Origin: Bacteroidia bacterium
GTDB lineage: Bacteria; Bacteroidota; Bacteroidia; J057
Assembly (NCBI GenBank): GCA_022760475.1
Contig: JALEFZ010000023.1
Location: 1 to 53,077, forward strand
Direction: 5' to 3'
DNA length: 53,077 nt
Below, piece by piece: positions 10,501 to 18,719 of this stretch. The notes under the pieces were generated by a model. The model was not told where the DNA came from and ran no database searches. It saw nothing but the letters and a program-made list of their open reading frames with translations. The number at the start of each line of letters is the position of its first letter. The stretch's first letter is position 1. The position numbers and the translations under genes are program-made.

Positions 10501-10984
10501 GGGTAACATTGTCGTAGGGACCTGTTACATTCAAAAACATGATTGGAATTTCAGAGAGGTTGATGTCATTGACGCTGGGATCGTTGGGCAGGTCTTCTGG
10601 GAGTTCCTGTTTCGCCCGGTTTACGGCATCCTCAACCTCTCTTTTGGCTTCGTCCAGGTCGACATCCGTTTCGAATTCCACGAAAACTGAGGAAAAGTCC
10701 TGGATAGAAGTCGAGTTGATGTCTTTGATCCCTGAAATACCTTGAATTTCCTTTTCAATTTTTCTGGTAACCAGGGTTTCCATGTCTCCGGCAGAGGTGC
10801 CAGGATAAACAGTGGATACGAAGATGACAGGCCATTGAATCTCAGGAAAGTTTTCTTTAGGAAGGGAGTTGAATACCCTTGGTCCAGCAAGGAAGATGAT
10901 AATCGTAACCACAAAAATTGTAGTTCGGTTATCAATTGCCCAACTGGAGATCGGGAACTCCCTGAATGGTTTATTTTGACTCAT
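7544..10984 (-). CDS. RND-family efflux pump, inner-membrane permease (HAE1/AcrB type)
   Basis: Proton-driven inner-membrane pump of 1146 aa, the usual family length. After a short N-terminal extension the first membrane helix contains NRTTIFVVTIIIFLAGPRVF. The two large periplasmic loops and two helix bundles follow. Signature segments include MGIVVDNAIVVIEN in TM4, with the acidic residue of the proton relay, and GIVVNNGIILLDFIE in TM10. Family knowledge: it works with the membrane fusion protein and TolC-type channel encoded directly upstream in the same operon. Hydrophobic or amphipathic toxic compounds are the likely substrates; the actual ones cannot be read. Confidence 0.95.
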   Translation of the reverse strand: MSQNKPFREFPISSWAIDNRTTIFVVTIIIFLAGPRVFNSLPKENFPEIQWPVIFVSTVYPGTSAGDMETLVTRKIEKEIQGISGIKDINSTSIQDFSSVFVEFETDVDLDEAKREVEDAVNRAKQELPEDLPNDPSVNDINLSEIPIMFLNVTGPYDNVTLKKYAEEIKDEIEQNLKKYILRLDLVGAPEREIQINVDLYKLELAHLTLTDIEQTVASENIIVSGGEVDISDQKVAVRLNSEITSIAELEGLVIRSSVGNSVTLRDIAEVKDTFKERASYARLDGKPVLTLNVIKKAGENLVEASDRIKEIVSDMEENRFPDDLDIIISVDQSQMTKNTLQELVNTIIFGFILVVLVLMFFLGVRDALFVGLAVPLSSFISFLVLPTLGYSMNLIVLFSFILAMGIVVDNAIVVIENTYRLFTEQGMNIVDAAKKAAGEVIAPVFSGTLTTVSPFLPLLFWPGPVGEFMGFMPVVMIITLFASLFVAYVINPVFAVSFMKKKEGKVTIDHRQVWIITGGLILAGIFSHILSWASFGNFMFIMAAFVILNAYVLNFAIQWFQNKAIPALKNGYKNILAYSVGHPGLVFVLVLLFMFGTVFVTAISGIKVIQFPQSDPNQIFVYNELPEGTNIEVTDSITHILEKRVIDVIGEDNPIVKSIVTNVAIGAGDANSFDTNTSKPNKSKITIEFVPVSERNYRSTSIYLDKLRDALQGISGTRITVDQEASGPPGSAPIEILVTSEEFGDLMRTSQELLQYLDSLNIEGIEKLKWDVDDKRPELLVNIDRKKASQLGISSGQIGASLRTALFGKDISQLRDKEDEYDIVLRLDEKYRDNITSLMNMSITFLDMADGMQKSIPISAFADFSYNEAYGGINRTDLEKSVKITSNVLTSSNVNDVFNNVDFYATEFVKAGRADKGVKIEVGGQTKDQEEEGAFLGMAFGIALILIFLILLTQFNSFSSVLIILSQVILSTIGVFFAHGILGMDFSVVLSGVAIVVLAGIVVNNGIILLDFIEILRKEGKSLKEAVIEGGSVRFTPVLLTASSTVLGLVPLGLSFNINFSTLLSDWDPQIFFGGDSAAFWQPFAWSVIVGLTFATVITLVIVPVIYYQIKRFEAWLREKLNLNPAGVEITENDELSMTEEEYNS

Positions 10985-11004
10985 GCTATTTTAGGATTCT
11001 GGGC

Positions 11005-12168
11005 TTAAAGGTTATTGCTTGAAATGGCATTTTCGATTTCGACTTCTTGCCCTTCACTCAGGTCTTTGTAACCTACAGTAATGAGGAGGTCTCCGTTGCT
11101 AAGGCCTTCAGTGATTTGAACTGCCTCATCAGAAATTAGCCCCATTTTGATCAGGGTCCTTTTTGCAAACCATTTTTCATCCTTTTCCTGAGCGATGTAA
11201 ACATAATTGCCCATGTCCGTTTTCTGGATCAGGTTTAGGGGAATGCTTATGACACTGTCAATGGTCCTGTCATTTACAGAAATCTCTCCAAACATATTTG
11301 GCTTGAATTCTTTTCTGCTAGGCAACTTTACTTCCACAGCAAAAGATCTGTTGATGGGATTGATAGATTGCCCCACTCGACTTACCTTACCCTTGATGGT
11401 TTTGTTGAGGATAGGGAAGTTTACTTCTACTTCCTCACCTCTGTTGATGTAAGGAGCATAACTCTCTGGAACATCTGCTTTGATGCTCAGTTCGTTTGAG
11501 TTTACAATTCTGAATGTAGGTACGCCCGGACTTACCAACTCACCCAACTTTGGGTAAATCTCATCTACCGAACCTGAAATTGGGGCCTTGATTTTGTTCA
11601 AGTCTAACTGTTCATCAAGGGTAAGCAACCTTGACTCAAGGGATTCCTTGTTGTTTTTGGCAGTCAGGTATTGTATTTCGGTTCCAATTTTTTTCTTCCA
11701 AAGTCTCTCCTGCTTCTCAAAGACAATCTTGGCAAGATTGAGTTGGGTTTTTACCTCTTCAACGCTGGACTTAAGAACAGCATCATCAATTTGTGCCAAA
11801 AGCTGACCCGTTTTTACGTATTGGCCTTCCTTTACGTAAATTTTGGTGAGTCTTCCGCCTACGGCCGGACTGACAGTGATGTTTTTATCTGCCTCAACAG
11901 TCCCTTGTACATTTACAAAATGCTTAAAGGTTTGCTTGTCCAATTTCTCAACAATAACCGGACTTATTTTGGCTTTGGCTCTAAGGCTGGGATCAAGTTC
12001 AAGGATTTCAGCTTCAAGTGAAGAAACCTCTTTACTCAGCTCGCGCAACTCATTCTTTTTATTTTGTAAGACTCTCTTTTTTGCTTCAAGTCCAATGGCT
12101 TCTTTTTCGCCACAGGAAACAGCAATGATAGAAAGTGTGAGGAATGAAATAAATAATGTTCGTTTCAT
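11005..12168 (-). CDS. RND efflux membrane fusion protein (periplasmic adaptor), lipoprotein
   Basis: Adaptor of 387 aa linking the RND pump to the outer-membrane channel. The SPII lipobox IIAVSC (Cys19) anchors it. A short coiled coil follows (about 25-60), then the first lipoyl half (TVEADKNITVSPAVGGRLTKIYVKEGQYVKTGQLLAQID). Next come the helical hairpin, the second lipoyl half (IKAPISGSVDEIYPKLGELV) and the beta-barrel. The gene sits between the TolC-type and pump genes with ~20-30-bp spacers, so the three are one transcript. Confidence 0.94.
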   Translation of the reverse strand: MKRTLFISFLTLSIIAVSCGEKEAIGLEAKKRVLQNKKNELRELSKEVSSLEAEILELDPSLRAKAKISPVIVEKLDKQTFKHFVNVQGTVEADKNITVSPAVGGRLTKIYVKEGQYVKTGQLLAQIDDAVLKSSVEEVKTQLNLAKIVFEKQERLWKKKIGTEIQYLTAKNNKESLESRLLTLDEQLDLNKIKAPISGSVDEIYPKLGELVSPGVPTFRIVNSNELSIKADVPESYAPYINRGEEVEVNFPILNKTIKGKVSRVGQSINPINRSFAVEVKLPSRKEFKPNMFGEISVNDRTIDSVISIPLNLIQKTDMGNYVYIAQEKDEKWFAKRTLIKMGLISDEAVQITEGLSNGDLLITVGYKDLSEGQEVEIENAISSNNL

Positions 12169-12198
12169 GAATCTAATGGTGTTGTAAATGTGTGGTGC

Positions 12199-13644
12199 CT
12201 AGTTTTTGTGGTATTTAGAAAATTCACCTCTTGCTTTTTTGTAGTCAGCCTGATAAAGCAGGTACTCGAGTAGCCCGCTTAGGTAAGCTGATTCAGATTG
12301 CTTGAGTTGGCTTTCAGCATCATTGACTTCAAGGCTTGAGCCGACCCCTTCCCGATACTTAATCGTAGCTACATCAAAGACTCTCTTTGCCAATTCGACA
12401 TTTTTCTCGTAAGACTGCAGGCTGGTATAAGCGTTTTTTAGGTTTACCAGCCCATTGGAAAGTTCCAATTCGAAGGACTCCTCAAGCATTTTACTTTGAT
12501 TGTCAAGCTTTTTGAGGTTCAATCTAGCTTGTTGGGCTTGAGCATTTTTTCTTAAGCCATCAAAAACTGGAATATTCAATTGTAATCCTACAACTGAAAT
12601 AGGGAACCAGCTTTGATCGCCATCGAAGAAGTCAAAAGCATCCCTCTGAGCATTAAATTGATAGGAACCAAAGGCGTAAAGGCTTGGGTAATAACCGACC
12701 TGAATTCCTTTTAGTCGGTAATTTTCAAGTTGAATGCTCTCCTTTAAGGTTTGGTACTCAATTCTGTTTTCAGGATTGAATTCGCCTTTTTCAAGGTCAT
12801 ATACCGGTTTGTCTTTAAGTGCCTTAATATCTTCTGTCAGAGTCAATTCGGATATGATTGGCATTCCCATTTGGAACTTCAGCAGGTTGATGCTGACTGT
12901 AGCCAAGCGCTTGATCTTTTCCTTTTCAAGCTTGAGGTTATTTAGGTTAATTTCTAGCCTGTCAACATCAATTTTTTCTACAAAACCTTCTTTATTTAGC
13001 TCTGAGGTTTCATTGAGAAGTTTTTCAAGCCTTTCAATATTTGCATCGATCAGGTTTGATTGCTCTTTGGTGATCAATGCCTGATAGTATGCACGGGTAA
13101 TGGCTATGGCTGTTTCTTCCTGGCTTTGATTGGTACTTCTTTTGGTTACTTCCACAAAGGTCTTGGACGCTTTCAATCCCAGGAAAAAAGCTCCATCGAA
13201 AACCAACTGATTCAGGCTAGCTCCAGCAGTGGATTGCCATGCCTGACCGAATTGTGCTTCCACCGGTGCACCTGGAATGGGCATTAGGGTTTCAGGATCA
13301 AGTGCGGTTAGGGGATAAGGTTTCCCATCGATGAATACGATGTCTTGCTGAGGAGAAAAACTCCCCGGTAAAATCGATGTAGGTAATTCAACAAAATACT
13401 GAAGGTCAGCACTGATATTGACCTGGGGATAGCCGTTGGCCAGAACTTCCTTGACCCTTGCTTCGGCAATGTACTCGTCATAACGGGCATTCTTAATGTT
13501 GAGGTTGTTATCCAAGCCATACTGGATACATTCCTCCATGGTCAGGGAGAAGCTCTCCTGGGCCTGGAGCCCTTTTATGCCCAGTAGCCAAAATATAGCT
13601 ATCGTAAGGACAAGTGTAGGAGGGATTTTTCTTTTTTCGCTCAT
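12199..13644 (-). CDS. TolC-family outer-membrane efflux channel
   Basis: Outer-membrane factor of 481 aa. I chose the ATG at 13644 (MSEKRKIPPTLVLTIAIFWL) because it opens a signal peptide ending at LQAQ and lies 7 bp after the TetR stop; the longer frame overlaps that gene. Two OEP repeats are seen, each a long alpha-hairpin with heptads such as LLNETSELNKEGFVEKIDVDRLEI and YREGVGSSLEVNDAESQL. It is the second gene of the TetR-TolC-MFP-RND operon. Confidence 0.94.
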   Translation of the reverse strand: MSEKRKIPPTLVLTIAIFWLLGIKGLQAQESFSLTMEECIQYGLDNNLNIKNARYDEYIAEARVKEVLANGYPQVNISADLQYFVELPTSILPGSFSPQQDIVFIDGKPYPLTALDPETLMPIPGAPVEAQFGQAWQSTAGASLNQLVFDGAFFLGLKASKTFVEVTKRSTNQSQEETAIAITRAYYQALITKEQSNLIDANIERLEKLLNETSELNKEGFVEKIDVDRLEINLNNLKLEKEKIKRLATVSINLLKFQMGMPIISELTLTEDIKALKDKPVYDLEKGEFNPENRIEYQTLKESIQLENYRLKGIQVGYYPSLYAFGSYQFNAQRDAFDFFDGDQSWFPISVVGLQLNIPVFDGLRKNAQAQQARLNLKKLDNQSKMLEESFELELSNGLVNLKNAYTSLQSYEKNVELAKRVFDVATIKYREGVGSSLEVNDAESQLKQSESAYLSGLLEYLLYQADYKKARGEFSKYHKN

Positions 13645-13651
13645 GAATTGC

Positions 13652-14272
13652 TTAGTTGTTATAGGTATTTGGTTGAATGATTCTTTGTTGGTAGAGTTGG
13701 AGTCCCTTTGGAGAAAGAACAGAATGCAGGTAAAGGTCAACGGAAACGGTCTGTATCTCCTTTGGATTAAAGTTTTGTGCCGGAAAATTCATGGGATTGA
13801 CAAGGTTGAGAATTTGAATCAGGCGAATTTGACTCACCAACTCGATGTTAATTTCTTGTCTAAACAAGCCTTCATTCACTCCCCAACTGAGGTTTTGACG
13901 AATTTTACCTAGCAAATATTCTTTTTGAAATTTTTCAATTAGTTCCCAGGTTTTGGGGTAAAACTTCTGAACTTCAATAATGAGGGTAGGAGAGAGGTTT
14001 TCAAAGGATTTGATCGACCAATGGAGGATCCTTAAGATTTCATCAACAGCATCAGAAGACTGTTTGCTTATTTCTTCGAAGTGTGCCTTTTCTTCCTCAA
14101 AATAATCCTTGGCTACACTTTCCAACATTGTCGCCTTGTTGGCAAAGTATTGATATATGGTCTTTTTGGAAATTCCCAGCTTGCCTGCTATGTCATCCAT
14201 AGTTACACCTCGAACTCCAAATCTTTTGAATAGGGCCGAGGCTTGTTCTATAATCCGTTGAGGTAATTCCAT
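13652..14272 (-). CDS. TetR/AcrR-family regulator of the RND efflux operon
   Basis: Repressor-type protein of 206 aa. The N-terminal HTH covers about 8-50 (FKRFGVRGVTMDDIAGKLG, then ISKKTIYQYFANKATML); the C-terminal helical region would bind a ligand. It is the first gene of the operon and is separated from the channel gene by 7 bp, so it probably controls its own transcription and that of the pump. A 9-bp inverted repeat at 14287-14318, just before its start, is a possible operator. Confidence 0.9.
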   Translation of the reverse strand: MELPQRIIEQASALFKRFGVRGVTMDDIAGKLGISKKTIYQYFANKATMLESVAKDYFEEEKAHFEEISKQSSDAVDEILRILHWSIKSFENLSPTLIIEVQKFYPKTWELIEKFQKEYLLGKIRQNLSWGVNEGLFRQEINIELVSQIRLIQILNLVNPMNFPAQNFNPKEIQTVSVDLYLHSVLSPKGLQLYQQRIIQPNTYNN

Positions 14273-14286
14273 TCGCTACTTAAACC

Positions 14287-14318
14287 TGGGAAACTTTAAT
14301 TTTTTTTTGAGTTTCCCA
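14287..14318. promoter_or_regulatory. Inverted repeat upstream of the efflux-operon TetR gene
   Basis: TGGGAAACT at 14287-14295 is the exact reverse complement of AGTTTCCCA at 14310-14318, with a 14-nt T-rich spacer. It ends 15 bp before the TetR start codon, where an autoregulatory operator would be expected. The 32-bp span is long but within the range for TetR-family operators. Confidence 0.45.
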
Positions 14319-14403
14319 AGAGAACGAAAACGGTCAGGAAATGTTCCGAATTGGTCAAGAATTAATGTACAATTAATATGGAAAATTCTATTAAAATAAA
14401 ATA

Positions 14404-14414
14404 TAACAGTGTTA
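14404..14414. promoter_or_regulatory. Palindromic operator copy 1 (TAACAGTGTTA)
   Basis: Same palindrome (TAACA-N-TGTTA) as the sites before the second TetR gene, about 130 bp upstream of the efflux-operon TetR start. Its position fits a site through which the second TetR could act on the efflux operon. Confidence 0.45.
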
Positions 14415-14521
14415 ATGGCATTTGCTAATTCTAGTTTGCTAGTTAGGCCTGGATCGAAATGACGCTCGAAATAATTATTAGGCTATTGCTAGGCTAGGGG
14501 AGAGCTTTATTGATAAAGGAA

Positions 14522-15133
14522 TTAGAGAGACTGGGCAAACCTCTTCACAGCATCCAGGAGAAACTGGCGCATTCGATTGCGATTTCCTTGAACTTGCTCG
14601 GACATGATCAATGATATATAACCATGTAACAGTGCCCACCATGTATAAAAGTATTCCTCCACTTGTGAATCGAACAGGTGAATTTCCTTCAGGGTTTTTA
14701 GCACAACAGCAGCAGATTCAGATAGGGCTTGCCTATTGGGCGGGGTAGCATGAATGCTGTCAAGGTTAAACATAACCTGGTATAAATCGGCCTCCTTAAA
14801 TGCCCAATCCCAAGCAGTAGCAGTCAGGTCAAGAAGTCTTGGGATGGGATCACCACCCTTTTCCATTGTCTCCTCAAGGGCATATTGAAGCTTACGGAAG
14901 CCTTGACCCTCAAGCTCCATAAGAATAGCTTCTTTGTTGGCGAAATGCTGATATATGACAGGGGGGGTATATTGGATCTCCCTGGCAATTTTTCTAATCG
15001 AGACATTGGGCCATCCTAACTCCTTTGCCAACTTCCTTGAGGCGTGGAGGGTAGCAGATTTTACAGCCGCTTTTTCTCGTTCCCTTCTTTCTTTATGGTT
15101 AAAATCTTCCGTAGGATATTTTTTCTTGCTCAT
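14522..15133 (-). CDS. TetR/AcrR-family transcriptional regulator
   Basis: Regulator of 203 aa. The ATG at 15133 (MSKKKYPTEDFNHKER) is preferred; the longer frame would run across the palindromic operator. A basic N-terminal arm precedes the HTH (about 22-70: LGWPNVSIRKIAREIQ, then YTPPVIYQHFANKEAIL). The C-terminal part has the aromatic-rich ligand-pocket region of this family. It lies downstream of the efflux operon's control region and diverges from the T9SS cargo gene. Palindromes at 15142-15152 and 15211-15221 suggest autorepression. Confidence 0.9.
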   Translation of the reverse strand: MSKKKYPTEDFNHKERREREKAAVKSATLHASRKLAKELGWPNVSIRKIAREIQYTPPVIYQHFANKEAILMELEGQGFRKLQYALEETMEKGGDPIPRLLDLTATAWDWAFKEADLYQVMFNLDSIHATPPNRQALSESAAVVLKTLKEIHLFDSQVEEYFYTWWALLHGYISLIMSEQVQGNRNRMRQFLLDAVKRFAQSL

Positions 15134-15141
15134 ATTTATTC

Positions 15142-15152
15142 TAACACTGTTA
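15142..15152. promoter_or_regulatory. Palindromic operator copy 2 (TAACACTGTTA)
   Basis: Perfect dyad TAACA-C-TGTTA 9 bp before the second TetR start codon. It is the reverse complement of the copy at 14404-14414. Confidence 0.55.
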
Positions 15153-15210
15153 TGTAAATATGTGAAATATTTCCTAGCATTCAAAGAAAAAATTGATGTG
15201 AGTTTTTCTC

Positions 15211-15221
15211 TAACGATGTTA
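15211..15221. promoter_or_regulatory. Palindromic operator copy 3 (TAACGATGTTA)
   Basis: One-mismatch copy of the same dyad, 69 bp from copy 2, in the region between the second TetR gene and the T9SS cargo gene. Confidence 0.4.
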
Positions 15222-15321
15222 TGGGGTTTTGGTCAAATTGTATAAGCAAATACCGCATTTGGGGGATAGAAATTACTTGACAGATATAGGTGATTTGGAG
15301 CAAGCAAATAAATCACTCGAT

Positions 15322-16806
15322 ATGAAAAAAATACTCCTATTTCCACTCCTTATTAGTTTGACTCAACTGATGCTGGCACAAAACCCGGTCAAGTTAAAAC
15401 CTGATACCCTTGGTATCTCGGTGTTTTATGGTACAATGGTAGATTTGAAAGGAGAACTTGCTCTGGTAGGATCTGGTCCTGGGTTATTGTTCCCTCCTAA
15501 GGGACCTTATGTGTATCTATTTCAAGAAATGAATGGGCAATGGGAACTTTCAGCAAGTTTGGTTGCCAATGACAGCACAGATTCATTTTTCTTCGATGCA
15601 GATATGACTTTGAATGGATCAAAGGCGACAGTTTTTGTAGGAGATGTCAATAATGACCAAGCAGGAACCAATGCAGGAGCAGCTTATGTATTTGAATATG
15701 ACGTGATGGATCAGTCATGGTTTCAGGTGGCCAAACTTACTGCAGGAACTTTCGCAGAAGGACAGGCCGAATTCGGTACATCTGTTTCGGTTGATGGGGA
15801 TTATGCCATTGTAGGTAGTCCTAAAAAGGATATAAGCCTGAGTTCTCCTAATCCCAATGATGGGGCAGCCATAATCTTTGAAAAGGATGCTGCTACAGGT
15901 TCATGGATACTCCAAGAAGAATTACAGGCTAGTGATTTTGGACCTGAAGACCGATTTGGCCAAGATGTAGCCATTTCAGGCAACTATGCCCTTATAGGAT
16001 CTTCTTTTGCTGATTCTCTTGCTTCTGGTGTATGGGGTGGGGCAGCTTATTTCTTTGAAAGAACTTCGAATGGCTGGATAGAGAAACAGAAGGTGATTTC
16101 ATCAATTAGGTCTCCATTTCAAGTAAGCACAGATAATTTTGGCTGGTCAGTAGACATCAACGGAAATTATGCCATTGTTGGAGCATATACTCATGTAATT
16201 GGCCAGACTCTTATTCCAGGTATGGCTGCCGTCTATGAGAAAAAGTCCAATGTTTGGGAGGAAGTGGCGGTATTGGTCCCGAGCGATTCTATATCTAGTG
16301 GAGCTTTTGGGTTTGATGTCAGCATTGATGCCAATGGCAATGCAGCCGTAGCGGCCTTTTCATCTACAAAAGGAGCATCAGCTTATGTCTACAAAAGGGT
16401 AGGGGCTGACTGGATCGAACAAAGTCCGAAAATTAACCTTCCAGATGGGGCAACTACTGCGGTGGCCTTAGATGGGGACAGGCTTATATTCGGAGGATCA
16501 GACATCAATGGAGGTTTTTCTAATCTCTATTCTGGTGTATGCACGGGGGGCGTAAACATCGAAGCCATTGAAGAAAGTGCATTTAACATTTATCCAAATC
16601 CTGCTCAAAATCGAATATGGATTGAGGGAATTAATTCTTCAATCCGAGCAAGCTTGTTAAACCTGGAAGGAAGATTGATCCAGGAGAAAATCATCAATGA
16701 ATATTCTCCCTTTATGGAATTGGATGGAATTCCGAAAGGACGATATATTTTATCTCTAGAGGAAAATGGGAAACAAAGCAATTACAAACTCCTTGTAACA
16801 CATTGA
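15322..16806 (+). CDS. FG-GAP/beta-propeller-like secreted protein with T9SS type A sorting domain
   Basis: Secreted or cell-surface protein of 494 aa. The ATG at 15322 opens a clean signal peptide (MKKILLFPLLISLTQLMLAQ); the longer frame adds 31 residues of no signal character. The body has about seven repeats of the type FGxSVSVDGDYAIVGSP, characteristic of FG-GAP/integrin-like propellers. The last ~75 residues form a type IX sorting domain (FNIYPNPAQNRIWIEG to GRYILSLEENGKQSNYKLLV). Family knowledge: T9SS exports such proteins and may anchor them to the surface. The ligand is unknown. Confidence 0.88.
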   Translation: MKKILLFPLLISLTQLMLAQNPVKLKPDTLGISVFYGTMVDLKGELALVGSGPGLLFPPKGPYVYLFQEMNGQWELSASLVANDSTDSFFFDADMTLNGSKATVFVGDVNNDQAGTNAGAAYVFEYDVMDQSWFQVAKLTAGTFAEGQAEFGTSVSVDGDYAIVGSPKKDISLSSPNPNDGAAIIFEKDAATGSWILQEELQASDFGPEDRFGQDVAISGNYALIGSSFADSLASGVWGGAAYFFERTSNGWIEKQKVISSIRSPFQVSTDNFGWSVDINGNYAIVGAYTHVIGQTLIPGMAAVYEKKSNVWEEVAVLVPSDSISSGAFGFDVSIDANGNAAVAAFSSTKGASAYVYKRVGADWIEQSPKINLPDGATTAVALDGDRLIFGGSDINGGFSNLYSGVCTGGVNIEAIEESAFNIYPNPAQNRIWIEGINSSIRASLLNLEGRLIQEKIINEYSPFMELDGIPKGRYILSLEENGKQSNYKLLVTH

Positions 16807-16820
16807 TAGAAAGTCTTCTT

Positions 16821-16847
16821 GAGGCCACCATGTCAATTGGTGGCCTC
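16821..16847. terminator. Strong bidirectional terminator hairpin
   Basis: Perfect 10-bp stem GAGGCCACCA / TGGTGGCCTC with a 7-nt loop, between the convergent stops of the T9SS cargo gene and the symporter gene. T-tracts are short on both sides. Confidence 0.65.
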
Positions 16848-16855
16848 AATGATTC

Positions 16856-18553
16856 TTATGATACCCTTTGAAAAATCCAGGAGAATAACATGACCAGGAT
16901 ACATCCGATCAGATTAAGCCATAGATATCCAATATCCAAAATTCCTAGTACATCAGGGAAAAGTTTGGGAAGGAAGAATATGGCCAAAACCAGGGTTTCG
17001 GAAATCAATGCTCCTATAAATACAGCACTCCCATTGATTTTTTTCATGAAGAAGGCAACAACAAAGAGTCCCAAAATGGTTCCATAGAAAAGGGAACCGA
17101 GGATATTGACGTATTCAATCAGGTTTTCATATTGACCTGCGGTAATGGCAAAAAGAATGGCAAAGATTCCCCACATCAAGGTGAATCTTTTGGACATCTT
17201 TAGGTAGTGCTCATCAGAAGCATCCTGTTTTACCATGCGCTTATAAATATCGATGCTGGTGGTACTTGCCAGGGCATTCAACTCGGCTGCGGTAGAGGAC
17301 ATGGCGGCAGAAAAAATCACTGCCATGAGCAGACCAACTAGCCCAATTGGAAGGTGGTCAAGTACGAATGTCAAGAAAATTCGATCTTGATCCTTTGTGT
17401 TAATGGAAGGAGCCTTTTCAGCTACATTGGCCAAAATTTGTTTTTTGATCTGTGCAGCGGAGTCATTTCTTATAATGGCTTTTTCCATGGAACCTTCATT
17501 CCCGGATCTGCTCCATTCCTCCCAAAGCAGCTTTCCCTCCTGATTCAGTGAAGTGTAATTTTCTTCAGCTTGCAGGTAGTCCTCCTTCAAATCACTCGCC
17601 AGGATTTCTGCTCTGGCGGATTCATTGAATAGCATTGGCGCATCTTCAAACTGGTAGAAGACAAACATCATTGCTCCAATGAAGAGGATACCAAATTGCA
17701 TCGGAACTTTAAAAATGCCATTAAAAAGAAGGCCGATTCTGATTTCAGTAACAGACTTTCCTCCAAGGTATCGTTGAACCTGAGACTGGTCGGTACCAAA
17801 GTAAGATAGAGCTAAAAATGAACCAGCAATCAAGCCGGATAAAAGGTTGTATTTGTCCTGAAAAAAATTCCCAACGCTAGAAGGCAAGGAAATGACATTC
17901 AGTTTATTATTGGCTCCTGCGATTGTTAAGGCCTCTCCAAAGCTCAATTCAGAAGGCAGTTTCAGTACCATGACTACACCTGCAATGATCATCCCGATCA
18001 ATATGATGGCCATTTGTTGTTGTTGGGTTTGGGCAACAGCCTTACTTCCACCGCTAACTGTATAAACCATTACCAAAATCCCAATGCCAAAACAGGTAAT
18101 CCAAATTTCCCAACCCAAAAGCACTTCCAGGATAATGGCTGGTGCAACAATGGTAATGCCAGCAGCCAAACTCCTTCCAATCAGGAAAAGTATGGTACCA
18201 AGAGTACGGGTTTTCAGGTCAAAACGCTGTTCGAGGTATTCATAAGCAGTAAAGACATTTAGTTTCCTATAAATCGGAATCGCTATCATGGAAATCAATA
18301 CCATGGCTACAGGGACACCAAAATAGAACTGTACAAATCGCATCCCGTCATTAAAGGCTTGTCCAGGAGTAGACAGGAAGGTAATGGCACTAGCTTGAGT
18401 AGCCATTATGGACAAACCAATGGTCCACCATTTCAGGTTGTTATCAGAAAGCAGGTAAGACCTGATATCCTTTGCCCCCCTACTTTTGTATATCCCATAT
18501 AGAATAATGAAGAGAATGGTTCCCCCCATTACTACCCAGTCTAGAGTTCTCAT
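16856..18553 (-). CDS. Sodium:solute symporter (SSS family)
   Basis: Inner-membrane sodium-coupled symporter of 565 aa with about 13 membrane segments. The N-terminal helices contain LSIMATQASAITFLSTPGQAF. The SSS-conserved segments VYTVSGGSKAVAQTQQQQM and LVGLLMAVIFSAAMSSTAAELNALASTT are present; the latter carries the sodium-site Ser/Thr residues of TM8. A soluble insert of ~75 residues (about 310-385) interrupts the bundle. Substrate is unknown. Its ATG overlaps the stop of a 54-aa membrane protein gene, itself 5 bp after the PIG-L deacetylase gene, so uptake of a deacetylase product or sugar derivative is a reasonable guess. Confidence 0.92.
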   Translation of the reverse strand: MRTLDWVVMGGTILFIILYGIYKSRGAKDIRSYLLSDNNLKWWTIGLSIMATQASAITFLSTPGQAFNDGMRFVQFYFGVPVAMVLISMIAIPIYRKLNVFTAYEYLEQRFDLKTRTLGTILFLIGRSLAAGITIVAPAIILEVLLGWEIWITCFGIGILVMVYTVSGGSKAVAQTQQQQMAIILIGMIIAGVVMVLKLPSELSFGEALTIAGANNKLNVISLPSSVGNFFQDKYNLLSGLIAGSFLALSYFGTDQSQVQRYLGGKSVTEIRIGLLFNGIFKVPMQFGILFIGAMMFVFYQFEDAPMLFNESARAEILASDLKEDYLQAEENYTSLNQEGKLLWEEWSRSGNEGSMEKAIIRNDSAAQIKKQILANVAEKAPSINTKDQDRIFLTFVLDHLPIGLVGLLMAVIFSAAMSSTAAELNALASTTSIDIYKRMVKQDASDEHYLKMSKRFTLMWGIFAILFAITAGQYENLIEYVNILGSLFYGTILGLFVVAFFMKKINGSAVFIGALISETLVLAIFFLPKLFPDVLGILDIGYLWLNLIGCILVMLFSWIFQRVS

Positions 18554-18714
18554 GAGAAATAGTTGCTAAAGAGGTAAAAAAGAATAATCAGAACTACTAA
18601 TTCGGCCAAGACAAAGGTATATAATGCCCTCCAGGACTTGAAAAAGGGGAATACCTTTTGCAATTCTTTATCCTGATCTACAGCTTCCTCATTATTTGAA
18701 TTCTGTTCAGTCAT
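18550..18714 (-). CDS. 54-aa single-span membrane protein preceding the SSS symporter
   Basis: Short gene with ATG at 18714 and TGA overlapping the symporter ATG (ATGA). The first ~25 residues are acidic and polar (MTEQNSNNEEAVDQDKEL), then KVFPFFKSWRALYTF leads into one strong membrane helix (about 33-51). It is 5 bp after the PIG-L gene, so translational coupling with both neighbours is likely. Small membrane proteins are known to be encoded directly before SSS transporters (for example YjcH/ActP and YhdT/PanF); this one has no sequence similarity to them that I can see. Confidence 0.8.
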   Translation of the reverse strand: MTEQNSNNEEAVDQDKELQKVFPFFKSWRALYTFVLAELVVLIILFYLFSNYFS

Positions 18715-18719
18715 AATTA

